This document shows, in pieces, positions 1 to 8,560 of a DNA stretch of 64,000 nt. Source of the DNA: Tritrichomonas musculus (taxonomy: Eukaryota; Parabasalia; Tritrichomonadida; Tritrichomonadidae); contig JAPFFF010000005.1 of NCBI GenBank assembly GCA_039105265.1, forward strand, positions 434,001 to 498,000, given 5' to 3'. A model generated the notes under the pieces. That model made no database searches, was not told the DNA's origin, and saw only the letters and a program-made list of their open reading frames with translations. A program made the translations under genes and the position numbers. Within the stretch, counting starts at the first letter, position 1; each line of letters starts with the position of its first letter.

Positions 1-2
1 AC

Positions 3-1718
3 AAAAGATTAACCTTCCGAAATAGCTACTCTTTGATACCTGCTGCCCTATCTTCCTTCGCTAAAATGTTCCAACTACCCGTCCACAAAGAAGTGATGGC
101 ATATAAAATATACACAGAAAAAAATATCAAACGAAAAGAAGTCTCAGCACTAGAATTCCAACTACAATATTATCTCGAAAATAAAGACAAAAAAACACTT
201 CAACAAATAAAACAAGACTGGAAACAGCTTATCGATAATGCAATAAATTGTGGCGCTTATGAAAATCTCCAGATAGACATTATGAAATACGCCATCTATT
301 ATTGTAAGCTCGACTGTATTGTTTTGATGAAAGGAGTTGAGAAATTTAATCGAGACTTGATAGAAGTGTTCAGACAAACAAAAACAGATATGCTAGACGT
401 CCATAATTTTATCTCTATCTCTTCGATTGGATATTATTATGCCTACAAATTTGGTTGCTTCGATGAGTGCTATCAGCTAAGTGGTAAGCCACAAAACTTT
501 ATCCAGAGATGTGTTTCTGGGGGAAGAACTATGACAGCCAACAATGAAAAGCAGTATGTAGAAGCGAGAATACAAGATTTCGATGCCGTCTCTTTATATC
601 CGTCGGCCATGAGTATTATGTCTGGAGTGCCCAAAGGAATGCCTAAAATAATTCCTGAAGGAATATCTACTGAAGAACTATTACGTTATGACCAGTTCTT
701 TGCTGAAATAAACATTAAAAAACTAAGCTGTAAATCAGATAAGCCATATAAATTTGGGCAGGTATTTAGCAGGAACGACCAGGGCTCAAAAATATTTACC
801 AACAATCCAACAGACCACTATTATATTGACAAGAGAGCTTTTATGGACCTGATGGAATTTTATACTTTTGACTACGATTTTTATCGAGGATATTATTTTG
901 ACGAAGGATTTAATAGTAAAATTAATATATTCATCGAGAAATTGTTTAATCTCCGAAAGAAATATCAGGATGCAAAAAATCCTCTACAACAAACTATTAA
1001 ACTCCTCTTGAATTCTATTTATGGAAAATCTATTCTCAAAGCCACTACGACAGAAACAAAATGCATACCAAAAGATAAAGCCATTAAATATATCTGGAAA
1101 AATTATAATTATATCACAGAAATAATAGAGAATAAATCAATCGAAAATGTGTATGTCAAGAAAGTAAAACCAATAAATAATCACTTTAATCTACCACACT
1201 TTGGAGCAAGTGTGTTGTCCTGGAGTAAGCATTTGATGAATAGAGTGATAAGTTCAGCAGAGCAGAATGGGATTGAAATATACTACACAGACACCGACAG
1301 CATACATATCAAAGAAGAAGATGTAGCAAGGATAGGAGAAGTGTTCAAAAAGAGATATGGCAAGGAGTTAATAGGCAAAAAGATGACTCAGTTTCACTGT
1401 GATTTTGATTCGTTTGAAGGAGCTGTTGGGGCTGTTCATTCAAGAAAATTAATAGCTCTGGGAAAGAAATCATATCTCGACATTTTGGTAGATGAGAAGG
1501 GGAATGAAGGCCTACATATAAGACTGAAAGGAATTCCTAAACAATGTATTCTAAACAAAGCAAAGAGGATGAATATATCAGTGGAGGAGTTATTTGAGAA
1601 ATTATATTGTGGCGAGGAGGTAGTTTTCAATCTTCTTGATGGGGCTAATTGTTTCAAAAAAAATAGCTCATACCAACAGATAAATTTACCAACATTTGAG
1701 AGAAGAATCAAATTTTGA
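3..1718 (+). CDS. Protein-primed family B DNA polymerase (C-terminal part)
   Basis: Replicative polymerase of the Polinton; the frame is open through the left edge, so the true start is off-window. A late exonuclease motif (YCKLDCIVL) lies near the start. The polymerase motifs follow in order: motif A DFDAVSLYPSAM, motif B KLLLNSIYGK, and motif C YYTDTDSIHI with the two metal-binding Asp residues. The region before motif B (KKYQDAKNPLQQTIK) fits the protein-primed PolB type of Polintons, adenoviruses and linear plasmids. It would copy the element using a terminal protein as primer. It is followed by a repeat-rich gap and an HNH gene on the same strand. Confidence 0.9.
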   Translation, partial: KRLTFRNSYSLIPAALSSFAKMFQLPVHKEVMAYKIYTEKNIKRKEVSALEFQLQYYLENKDKKTLQQIKQDWKQLIDNAINCGAYENLQIDIMKYAIYYCKLDCIVLMKGVEKFNRDLIEVFRQTKTDMLDVHNFISISSIGYYYAYKFGCFDECYQLSGKPQNFIQRCVSGGRTMTANNEKQYVEARIQDFDAVSLYPSAMSIMSGVPKGMPKIIPEGISTEELLRYDQFFAEINIKKLSCKSDKPYKFGQVFSRNDQGSKIFTNNPTDHYYIDKRAFMDLMEFYTFDYDFYRGYYFDEGFNSKINIFIEKLFNLRKKYQDAKNPLQQTIKLLLNSIYGKSILKATTTETKCIPKDKAIKYIWKNYNYITEIIENKSIENVYVKKVKPINNHFNLPHFGASVLSWSKHLMNRVISSAEQNGIEIYYTDTDSIHIKEEDVARIGEVFKKRYGKELIGKKMTQFHCDFDSFEGAVGAVHSRKLIALGKKSYLDILVDEKGNEGLHIRLKGIPKQCILNKAKRMNISVEELFEKLYCGEEVVFNLLDGANCFKKNSSYQQINLPTFERRIKF

Positions 1719-1741
1719 AGTATATATGAGGCTTTTTTTAG

Positions 1742-2042
1742 GGTGATTTTGAAAATGGGATCGAAAATGGGATCGAAAAAATGAAAATGGGATTGATTGA
1801 AAAAGACCCTATTTTAGCTGTTTTTTGACCTAAAAAGTGCTTAAATCAGCCTCTTTTCTAAAAACTCCTATCCCATTTTTGATCCCATTTTTAATCCCAT
1901 TTTTAAAAAAAGATATATAAATATAAATTTGTGTTTTCTTAAAAATAAATTATATAACTCTTCTATAGTTCGTATATATATTGTTAGAAATTTTTGGGGG
2001 GATCAAAAATGGGATCAAAAATGGGATCAAAAATGGGATTTT
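1742..2042. repeat. Cluster of short direct and inverted AAAATGGGATC repeats
   Basis: Between PolB and the HNH gene the word AAAATGGGATC (with a G or A next) occurs several times in direct order around 1745-1795 and 2005-2040, and in inverted form (GATCCCATTTTT) around 1868-1905. The two orientations could pair into long hairpins. The right cluster runs into the 5' end of the next ORF and would be read as repeated MGSK, which is why a downstream start was chosen there. The function is unknown; a terminator, promoter or replication element of the Polinton are all possible. Confidence 0.75.
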
Positions 2043-2080
2043 TTTTTTTTATTTTTTTAATTTTTTTATCACGAAGCCAA

Positions 2081-2923
2081 ATGTGTCAAGAAATGACATT
2101 ACAAGAAGCCCTCCAAGAAATTCAAAAATTAAAAGCTGAAAATAAAATGAAAGACGAACAGATTGCTGACCTCACTACAAAATTGGAAAAATCAGAAGCT
2201 GAAAATGAGAAATTAAATATGTTGTTGGAAGAAAATGACAATGAATGGGCAAACAGCATGCGAGATGTAAAAGAAGAAATACAAGAGCTAAGAGACAGAG
2301 TAGACGATTTGGAGAACAGAGAAGACGATTTGTATGACGATATAGTATATCCAGAAGCCCAAACAGAAGGGGAGGCCCAGTGGTTTGATGTCAAAAATGA
2401 TGATGAATATGAGATTAAAAATGTATATCCATATGATATTAGACGAAAGAGAGATGGAAAAATAATTACTAATACTTTAAATAAAAAGAGTGGATATATT
2501 CATGTAGCATTAAATGGAAAGCCCTATCGAAAGCATATTCTTGTGGCCAAACACTTCATTCCAAATCCCGACCACCTCCCTATCGTCGACCATATAAATC
2601 ACGATAGAACAGACTATCATGTGTCAAATCTTCGGTGGGTATCAGCTAAAGAAAACAGCAAAAATAAATATGGATACAAAGGCCAAAAGTATAATTATCT
2701 AGATGACCTGCCTGCGGATTGTCAACAAATTACTTTATTCAAAGGGTGGGAGTTTGAAAATTATTTCATTAGTTCAGACAATAAAATTTGGTTCTACAAT
2801 GGAAATCAATACAGAGAATTAAAAATTTATAAGAGCCGAAGCTATTTATATGTTAGTATGATGGATATAAATAATAAACATCACAGCATTGGATTAAATG
2901 CTTTGATTCAAGAATATAATTGA
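2081..2923 (+). CDS. HNH endonuclease-like protein with N-terminal coiled coil
   Basis: The first ~80 residues are a charged heptad-like helix (EIQKLKAENKMKDEQIADL). The middle has an HNH_3/NUMOD4-type pattern seen in phage and organellar homing endonucleases: KHILVAKHFIPNPDHLP, then VDHINHDRTDYHVSNLRWV. The two His residues and the central Asn/Asp fit the metal-binding nuclease fold. The C-terminal ~80 residues are not recognised. The frame is open further upstream to 1994, but that stretch is short repeats plus poly-Phe, so a start at 2081 (or the Met at 2093) is preferred. It sits inside the Polinton beside PolB, and may be a passenger homing-type gene or serve element replication. The nuclease call is fairly sure, the role is not. 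Confidence 0.7.
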   Translation: MCQEMTLQEALQEIQKLKAENKMKDEQIADLTTKLEKSEAENEKLNMLLEENDNEWANSMRDVKEEIQELRDRVDDLENREDDLYDDIVYPEAQTEGEAQWFDVKNDDEYEIKNVYPYDIRRKRDGKIITNTLNKKSGYIHVALNGKPYRKHILVAKHFIPNPDHLPIVDHINHDRTDYHVSNLRWVSAKENSKNKYGYKGQKYNYLDDLPADCQQITLFKGWEFENYFISSDNKIWFYNGNQYRELKIYKSRSYLYVSMMDINNKHHSIGLNALIQEYN

Positions 2924-2960
2924 GCAGCAAAAAAATACCTCCATCTAATATTTTTTTACT

Positions 2961-3245
2961 TTATGCCTTCACTAATTCAGCCAATTTTTTCAGCTCCTCT
3001 AGCTCTTTTTTCTTTCGTAGCCTATACTCCTTTTGTTGTTGCCTTCTTGCCTCGAGCCTTTCCTCTGGTGTATTGTATTTACTCTTTCTGCCTCGCTTTT
3101 GTTTTTCAGGGAGGGGTTCGGCTTGGGTTTCCTCTTCAGCTTTTTCTTCAGAGATTATTTTTAAATTCTCTTCGGATTTACTTTTAGATAGTTTTTTTAT
3201 AATATCAGTTTTATTGAATTGTGTGAGGTCTATTTGATTAGTCAT
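2961..3245 (-). CDS. Small basic coiled-coil protein with AT-hook-like motif
   Basis: About 94 residues from the Met beginning MTNQIDLTQF; the frame extends to 3290 but would then overlap the upstream gene. The C-terminal half is strongly basic: an RGRKSKY stretch resembles an AT-hook and is followed by a long charged helix (RRQQQKEYRLRKKKELEEL) that looks bZIP-like. This suggests DNA binding, perhaps as a regulator or a core protein of the Polinton. It is the last gene of the - strand series and faces the HNH gene tail to tail. No family could be named. Confidence 0.6.
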   Translation of the reverse strand: MTNQIDLTQFNKTDIIKKLSKSKSEENLKIISEEKAEEETQAEPLPEKQKRGRKSKYNTPEERLEARRQQQKEYRLRKKKELEELKKLAELVKA

Positions 3246-3276
3246 TTGCCTTCGTGATAAAATGTAAAATAAATTT

Positions 3277-3801
3277 CTAAACACACACATATTTCAAACA
3301 CAGATGATATTTGTTAATTAGTTCGTTGTATTGTTTGTTATATACTTGCTTGAAGTCCATACAAACTTCTCCCTTGTCGTTTACTATTTTTATGGCTTCG
3401 ATTCTGCGTATCGGATTAGCTTTCCCAGCACAGCATTTTATATCTTCATCCACATGCAATTCTACCATCTCAGCTTTGACAGAACATTTAATTATATCAA
3501 TCAACGCCTCTACTGGAACAATGATACAATTTTTTGAAATAAGATTAGTTAGCAAAGCTTTATCTTGGTTCAATAAAATATTGGCAAATGTCTCGAGAAT
3601 AATATATTTTACATCTTTTACATCATCTTCTGGGCTGTCTTCTAGCTCGACATTTCTTGTTATCACAATCTCTTCCTTCCCATCATCCCTTTTGTTTATG
3701 ATGATATTGTTATTAATATTAGATGTTGATTGAGCTGCGGCTTGTGGTTCTAATGATAAATTAGCATTAACACCTGCATTATTTGCTCGTTTCTTAATCA
3801 T
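3277..3801 (-). CDS. Polinton hypothetical protein, 174 aa
   Basis: Not recognised. The first ~45 residues are polar and low in complexity (SNINNNIIINKRDDGKEE); the rest is a compact mixed sequence with three Cys residues (KCSVKAE, KCCAGKA) and a conserved-looking VNDKGEVCMDFK. It lies 31 bases upstream of the small basic gene and 23 bases downstream of the 142-aa gene, so it shares the packed one-direction layout of the element. No membrane segment or signal peptide is seen. Confidence 0.55.
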   Translation of the reverse strand: MIKKRANNAGVNANLSLEPQAAAQSTSNINNNIIINKRDDGKEEIVITRNVELEDSPEDDVKDVKYIILETFANILLNQDKALLTNLISKNCIIVPVEALIDIIKCSVKAEMVELHVDEDIKCCAGKANPIRRIEAIKIVNDKGEVCMDFKQVYNKQYNELINKYHLCLKYVCV

Positions 3802-3824
3802 TTCATTTCGAAAAAAAATTTTAT

Positions 3825-4253
3825 TTAATAGATTATGTTCTCTATTTTTACTTTATGCTGCGGGCCATATATGACATTCCCTTTATCTTTTTCATTAGCC
3901 TTCCCTTGTATCTCCCCTAATTTTTCAGGTTTCTTGAGGTAAGGAGGAAGGATGGGTGCTTTAGGAGCCTTATCTTTTTTTAAATAATACCCTCCGTCTG
4001 TGATGCTGACAGGTGGTTCATGCAAGGGTTTCGTTCTATGTTGATTACTCTTTGGTGGCCTCACAGGCTTGTTTTCAATATATTTGATAGGCGGTCTATT
4101 GTAATATGGATTAAATGTGATAGCATAAGTATTATCATTAGAGAATATGCCAAAATGATTAAAGCCTATGGTGTGTTCTGTTTTTGTTCCTTCGTTGAAC
4201 ATTTCTCCTTCTACTCCAATGATAGATGAACTAGGATTCCTATATTTATTCAT
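3825..4253 (-). CDS. Polinton hypothetical protein, 142 aa
   Basis: Not recognised. The N-terminal part (IGVEGEMFNEGTKTEHTIGF) may be folded; residues ~55-120 are rich in Pro and Lys (NRPPIKYIENKPVRPPKSNQ, APKAPILPPYLKKPEKLGE), suggesting an extended or scaffold-type region. It is packed between two other - strand genes of the Polinton, about 25 bases from each. A virion-associated or assembly role is a guess from context only. Confidence 0.5.
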   Translation of the reverse strand: MNKYRNPSSSIIGVEGEMFNEGTKTEHTIGFNHFGIFSNDNTYAITFNPYYNRPPIKYIENKPVRPPKSNQHRTKPLHEPPVSITDGGYYLKKDKAPKAPILPPYLKKPEKLGEIQGKANEKDKGNVIYGPQHKVKIENIIY

Positions 4254-4278
4254 TTCTATTCCAAAAAAATTATCCAGC

Positions 4279-4728
4279 TTACTCTAGGACGAGTGGTTGA
4301 TGCTCCCCAATGTATATTTCCGGCGTGCTTAAATTGTATTTCTCTCGTAGCTGAATAATTAATTCTTTCGTTTGTTTTGAAGCATTTTCTATAGAATAAT
4401 TATAGTAGCTATGCGCTTCATATACCTGTTCTTGATTTGAGCCGTTGATAAAGAATTCATTCATTTTATAATTTAATCGACGGCGAGAATTTGCATTGAT
4501 AATTACATGCTCTATTTCATATTTTTTGATTTTGTCAGGATATATTCTCCAGGTCTTTTTTTCTGTCTTAAGTGATATATATATTACTTTGCCCAAAAAT
4601 TTGTTGCGAGAAAGCTGGATGGGAAATTTATCACAGAGGATAGCAAAATTACATTCCTTCCATTCTTCTGGATTTTCAGCGAGGGAGATAATATTGTTGA
4701 TGTAATCGTAGACTCTTTGCTCTTGCAT
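4279..4728 (-). CDS. Polinton hypothetical protein downstream of major capsid
   Basis: About 150 residues from the Met of MQEQRVYDY. The frame is open to 4854, but a start that far upstream would overlap the capsid gene by ~90 bases, while the chosen start leaves a gap of 37 bases like its neighbours. The sequence is mixed alpha/beta with aromatic strands (FLGKVIYISLKTEKKTWRIY) and ends in HQPLVLE. No family is recognised. It directly follows the major capsid gene, so a virion-related role is possible. Confidence 0.5.
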   Translation of the reverse strand: MQEQRVYDYINNIISLAENPEEWKECNFAILCDKFPIQLSRNKFLGKVIYISLKTEKKTWRIYPDKIKKYEIEHVIINANSRRRLNYKMNEFFINGSNQEQVYEAHSYYNYSIENASKQTKELIIQLREKYNLSTPEIYIGEHQPLVLE

Positions 4729-4765
4729 TTGTGGTGGAGATAAAAAAAATTTTAAGAATGAATAT

Positions 4766-6364
4766 TTATTGTGGAGTAGTGAGGTCATAATTTCCAAGAC
4801 GAACGAGAGGAGGCATACCATTAGGCTGAACCAAAATTGATATTGATGAATCAAATAAAAGACAAATTAGAGGTGGGGTTTGAACATCACTGGCATATGT
4901 ATTTGCCCCAGTATTTTGTGATACAATAATTTCAAAATTAATAGGAGACAGAGATGTGAGTCCCTGCTGATATGTGTTGTCTGTCTCTGTTGGCAGAGCA
5001 ATGAAAAAGCTGGTCCTGTCATCAGGATAATTTCCAGTTGAGCGTCTGTATGGTTGATTATTTGTTAGTGAAGCTACGACTTCTTTATTAAACCCGCTTT
5101 GTCCACCATTCATATTCATAGCGTTTTGGCAGTACTCTAAGAATTCTGGATACTCATCTGTCGTTCCAAATGCTTTTGCAGGGATGTTTCCATAGCCTCC
5201 ACAGTTTAATTGAAATAGCTTAAATTGTGGATTCTTGAAGTAGGTATGATGAGTGTGCTTTTCAGGGAATAAACAAAATATTGAGTCAACAAAGCGAGGA
5301 GTAATAGTACAGGTGGTTTTGCAATTTGGATTTTTTAGTCTATTTGTTGTAGTATATACAGAAAGGGTTTGTGTAGGAAATGTTAATGGATGAGTTGGGT
5401 CAGCATATCTTTGAACGAGACTGGAATAAATATTATCTTCAATACCAAAACATGGTATGATAGATGAGCATTCAGTAGTTTCATAACTGTTTACTTGGAA
5501 TGTTCTGGGGTTTGCTGTAAGTGTTGTTTTGTCTGATGATATGGCAGTATACATTGTTATTGGTTCATTTATTGGAGTAAATTCATTCGTAATATTTGGT
5601 AAAGTATATTTTGATATTTCTTTATAGTTATTTTGCAAACCTAGTTCTGGGCCCAAAGGACAGCATACCATTCCAGCACACGAGAAGAATAATCGAAGCT
5701 CTATCTTGCCTGCGAAGGCTGGGAGGTATTTAATATTAGAGAGTGGTAAGAATCGTCTTAAATCTATCTTGAGATGAATTTTATATTTTTGTTCATACCA
5801 TTTAATACCATTTCTCTCTTTCCAATCAACAATGAATCCTGTTCTACTTCCTGACTTACCATTCCATATATCTTTATGTCTGGCCTTAGAATATACATCT
5901 GCTCTCTTTGTTGTTTCGTTGGCACAACAGGCTGTTAAAAATGATTCTTCACAACCAAAATTCTGTGTATAGATAGTAATGCCATTAGCCACGATTTCAT
6001 ATTTTTCGACGGCATCTCTAGCATCTTTAAAGCCAAACCAAACTCTATTGAATTGATAATTATCATCTGTATTTTCTATTTCTTTAACCTCTTGTCCAGC
6101 AGCTTCTTTAATACTGACTTCCATATCAGCTCTAATAAATCCATTATATATGTCTGCTGTATTGTTTGTGTTTGGAGATATAATAGCAGTGGTATATGAG
6201 CCTTGGGGGATTGAAGGAGATGGAGAATATGATGTCTGGGGACTTATAGTATACTGTTTGTTGGTATCACTTAGGGCTATACAATTATCTACAATATCAA
6301 AATATGATGCTATTTGGGTACATACTTCAGCTGATGTTCTGAGTTCAATCTCTGGATTAATCAT
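4766..6364 (-). CDS. Major capsid protein, double jelly roll
   Basis: 532 residues, the usual size of Polinton capsid proteins. The middle has the strand pattern typical of this family: WYEQKYKIHLKIDLRRF, then PLSNIKYLPAFAGKIELRL, a stretch that in this family marks the end of the first jelly roll. It is rich in Asn, Thr, Pro and aromatic residues and has no membrane segments. In the family such proteins are predicted to form icosahedral shells as trimers. It lies in the - strand gene series with the packaging ATPase and the probable minor capsid gene, which fits. Assignment by motif and context, no search run. Confidence 0.75.
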   Translation of the reverse strand: MINPEIELRTSAEVCTQIASYFDIVDNCIALSDTNKQYTISPQTSYSPSPSIPQGSYTTAIISPNTNNTADIYNGFIRADMEVSIKEAAGQEVKEIENTDDNYQFNRVWFGFKDARDAVEKYEIVANGITIYTQNFGCEESFLTACCANETTKRADVYSKARHKDIWNGKSGSRTGFIVDWKERNGIKWYEQKYKIHLKIDLRRFLPLSNIKYLPAFAGKIELRLFFSCAGMVCCPLGPELGLQNNYKEISKYTLPNITNEFTPINEPITMYTAISSDKTTLTANPRTFQVNSYETTECSSIIPCFGIEDNIYSSLVQRYADPTHPLTFPTQTLSVYTTTNRLKNPNCKTTCTITPRFVDSIFCLFPEKHTHHTYFKNPQFKLFQLNCGGYGNIPAKAFGTTDEYPEFLEYCQNAMNMNGGQSGFNKEVVASLTNNQPYRRSTGNYPDDRTSFFIALPTETDNTYQQGLTSLSPINFEIIVSQNTGANTYASDVQTPPLICLLFDSSISILVQPNGMPPLVRLGNYDLTTPQ

Positions 6365-6390
6365 GGTGTTTTTATAAAAAAATAAAAACT

Positions 6391-7023
6391 TTATAACATA
6401 TCAGAGAAAATATTATTCCTCCTTCTACGAATGACCTGAGGTTGAGGAGGAGGTGTTGGTGGTAGTTCTTCCTCTGGTTCTTCTTCTATATCATTGACAA
6501 AGTCAACTTTGCCTGAAGTCAAATTAGGCTCTTGAATATATTGTGGCTGAGTATATTGGTAGTAGGGTTTGCTCATTTGTTTTTGCACCACTTCTTTTAT
6601 CATCCTTTTTTGTTCTTTCTTTTCTCGTTTATTTTTTATTTCTTCCCCCAATAACTTTAGCTGATTTAATATTTCCATATTTATTGTAGGGTCCTCCGCT
6701 TGTCGGAGGCAGCGAGGGCTCGCAGCTTCAAAAATGGCTGAATTATTTGATTGCGGCTTAGTCCTTTCGATTTTTTTGGCAGAGCAGACCTTTCCCTGAG
6801 AGCAAGTGGGGAGAGGTTTGGTAGGCTCTTCTGCTGGCTCTTCTACTTCCTGCTCTTCTACCTGTGGTTCAGCTTGAGGTTTGGATAGGGGCTCTGTTCT
6901 TCTTTTCACAATATATTTATTCTCTTTTTTTGTAGGCAAGACATCCCACTCAGGGTCATCACGACCATTTAACCAGTTTTGTATTACTTGTAATCTCTTC
7001 GATCCAGTCAAATGTTTAGACAT
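6391..7023 (-). CDS. Polinton hypothetical protein, Pro/Glu-rich, 210 aa
   Basis: Not recognised. It begins with a basic start (MSKHLTGSKRLQVIQNWLNG). Next comes an acidic and Gln/Pro-rich stretch (EPQVEEQEVEEPAEEPTKP), a charged coiled coil near residues 115-150 (KLLGEEIKNKREKKEQKRM), and a C-terminus with EEEPEEELPPTPPPQPQ followed by RRRRNN. This is a flexible protein with acidic and basic patches, like capsid scaffolding or core-associated proteins. It lies just upstream of the major capsid gene (gap 26 bases). Confidence 0.5.
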   Translation of the reverse strand: MSKHLTGSKRLQVIQNWLNGRDDPEWDVLPTKKENKYIVKRRTEPLSKPQAEPQVEEQEVEEPAEEPTKPLPTCSQGKVCSAKKIERTKPQSNNSAIFEAASPRCLRQAEDPTINMEILNQLKLLGEEIKNKREKKEQKRMIKEVVQKQMSKPYYQYTQPQYIQEPNLTSGKVDFVNDIEEEPEEELPPTPPPQPQVIRRRRNNIFSDML

Positions 7024-7087
7024 TTAAATAATATTAAAATCGCTTTCTTTGAGTTTTATTTGCTTTTTTGGAGTTTTTGGGAGTTTT

Positions 7088-7843
7088 TCACCTCCTTGCT
7101 TTTCTTCTTCTTCTCATGCCTCTTATCATTCTATATCTTTTGCCTTGATATATTTTATAACCTGATGGTTTTCTTGAATAATGGATACGTGGATAATTTA
7201 AAGAATTTAGATAATAATTGGCTAATAATTCATTATTTACGTCTCCTATTTTTTTCTCTAATTCTTTCTTCTTCTCTTTGTTGTCTATTCTCTCACTGCT
7301 CTCTCCTAGTGATTTTATTACTTTAGCTCCTACTTTAACATATTTATTGTCTGTTGCATTACCAATAGATTCTGCAATTTCACCACCTCCTTTGAGTAAT
7401 TCAGTTTTATTATCCCATGCCCATTTCAATCTCTCTTTCATTTTATTTACGTGTTCATAATTATTTTTGGGTATTCCATCTGTCATTTTATTATATGCTT
7501 TTTTAAGCTTGTTTACAAATTTCCCTGCTATCCCTTCGGAATTATTTTGAGTTGTCATAGGGGGTGGCATAGGAGCTGGTGCTGGTGCTGGAGGCGGCAT
7601 ATAATGTGGGGTAGGAGGAGGTTCTTGGATTGGCTTGGGAGGAGCTGGAGTAGGAGTAGGAACTGGAACTGGTTTTTGGATTGGTTCTAGAGAAGGTCCT
7701 TGGGTGGGTTTTTTGCTAAAGAATTTGTTATATGTATTGCTCACAAGATTTGATATTTTATCACTTATCCCTCCTATTGGCTCTTCTGTACCATCACTTC
7801 GTAGGGTAGGAGCAGTACCCATCGTTAAAAATGGAATAGACAT
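7088..7843 (-). CDS. Basic virion-core-like protein, paralog A
   Basis: 251 residues: an N-terminal folded piece, a Pro-rich linker (VPVPTPTPAPPKPIQEPPP), an amphipathic helical block and a very basic tail (RMIRGMRRRRKARR). The helical block WDNKTELLKGGGEIAESIG and the following SLGESSERIDNKEKK align by eye with the next gene upstream (7866-8540), so the two are tandem paralogs. The sequence LKGG-G resembles the cleavage consensus of adenovirus-type proteases, but no such protease was found in the window, so this may be chance. The overall make-up recalls small basic core proteins of adenoviruses; that is an analogy, not a homology call. Confidence 0.55.
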   Translation of the reverse strand: MSIPFLTMGTAPTLRSDGTEEPIGGISDKISNLVSNTYNKFFSKKPTQGPSLEPIQKPVPVPTPTPAPPKPIQEPPPTPHYMPPPAPAPAPMPPPMTTQNNSEGIAGKFVNKLKKAYNKMTDGIPKNNYEHVNKMKERLKWAWDNKTELLKGGGEIAESIGNATDNKYVKVGAKVIKSLGESSERIDNKEKKKELEKKIGDVNNELLANYYLNSLNYPRIHYSRKPSGYKIYQGKRYRMIRGMRRRRKARR

Positions 7844-7865
7844 TTAAATGAAGACAAAATTTAGC

Positions 7866-8540
7866 TTACCAATCATCCTTCTCAAACTTGTCATATGCTT
7901 CTCTTTGTCTTCTTACAGCTTCTTGTAGATCGGCCACAAATTGTTTATCTTGTTTCCAATTTCTAGCTTTTTCAGCTGCTGACATTTTTTTCTTTGGAGG
8001 TGATTCTTGTTTCTTTGGTAATGCTTTGGGAGGCGGGGATGGTTTTTTGGGAGGCGATTTTTTGGGTGATGATTTTTTATTTTCTGTCGTGGCTTCTTTT
8101 TGTTTTTGCTCTATTTGTTTCTTCAACTGATTTAATTTTTCATTGGCTTCATCAATATATTTATTTCTTCTTTGATACATTTTATATCTTGTTGGCTTCC
8201 TTCCATAAAACATCCTTGGTACATCAGCATAGGCTATATGTTTGTTTCCAAACATCCGAGCATTCCTATCCTGAATTAATTGAGCCAACAATTTTTCCTG
8301 GCTGTTTTTATCATCAATTTGTCCAAGAGTTTGGCCTGCTGCTCTTGTAACACCTGCTGCTACATTCCATTTATTATTTCCAGTCGCTTCTCCAATTATA
8401 TCTCCTACATCTGCAGCTCCTTGTAAAATTTCTGCTTTATTATTATTAATCCAATTACCAATTTTTCCAAATATACTAACACCAGCATCTGAAGGGGTAG
8501 ATGGAATATATTTTCCAGAATCAATAGTTCCTGAAGGCAT
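7866..8540 (-). CDS. Basic virion-core-like protein, paralog B
   Basis: 224 residues. The first half (GKIGNWINNNKAEILQGAAD, then DIIGEATGNNKW and AAGQTLGQIDDKNSQ) matches the helical block of the neighbouring gene at 7088-7843. Both also share a Tyr/Arg motif (YGRKPTRYKMYQRR here, YSRKPSGYKIYQGK there). The second half is a Lys/Pro-rich linker (KKSSPKKSPPKKPSPPPKA) and a charged helix. The shared block with different Pro-rich linkers suggests duplication followed by rearrangement of the linkers. It is likely a capsid-internal or membrane-active virion protein; function inferred from context only. Confidence 0.55.
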   Translation of the reverse strand: MPSGTIDSGKYIPSTPSDAGVSIFGKIGNWINNNKAEILQGAADVGDIIGEATGNNKWNVAAGVTRAAGQTLGQIDDKNSQEKLLAQLIQDRNARMFGNKHIAYADVPRMFYGRKPTRYKMYQRRNKYIDEANEKLNQLKKQIEQKQKEATTENKKSSPKKSPPKKPSPPPKALPKKQESPPKKKMSAAEKARNWKQDKQFVADLQEAVRRQREAYDKFEKDDW

Positions 8541-8560
8541 TTATTGTGAAATAAACTTCG

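Noticed and set aside
2920-3237. A + strand frame of 105 codons
   Set aside because: Ser/Phe-rich shadow of the small basic gene on the - strand, which fits the one-direction gene series of the Polinton.
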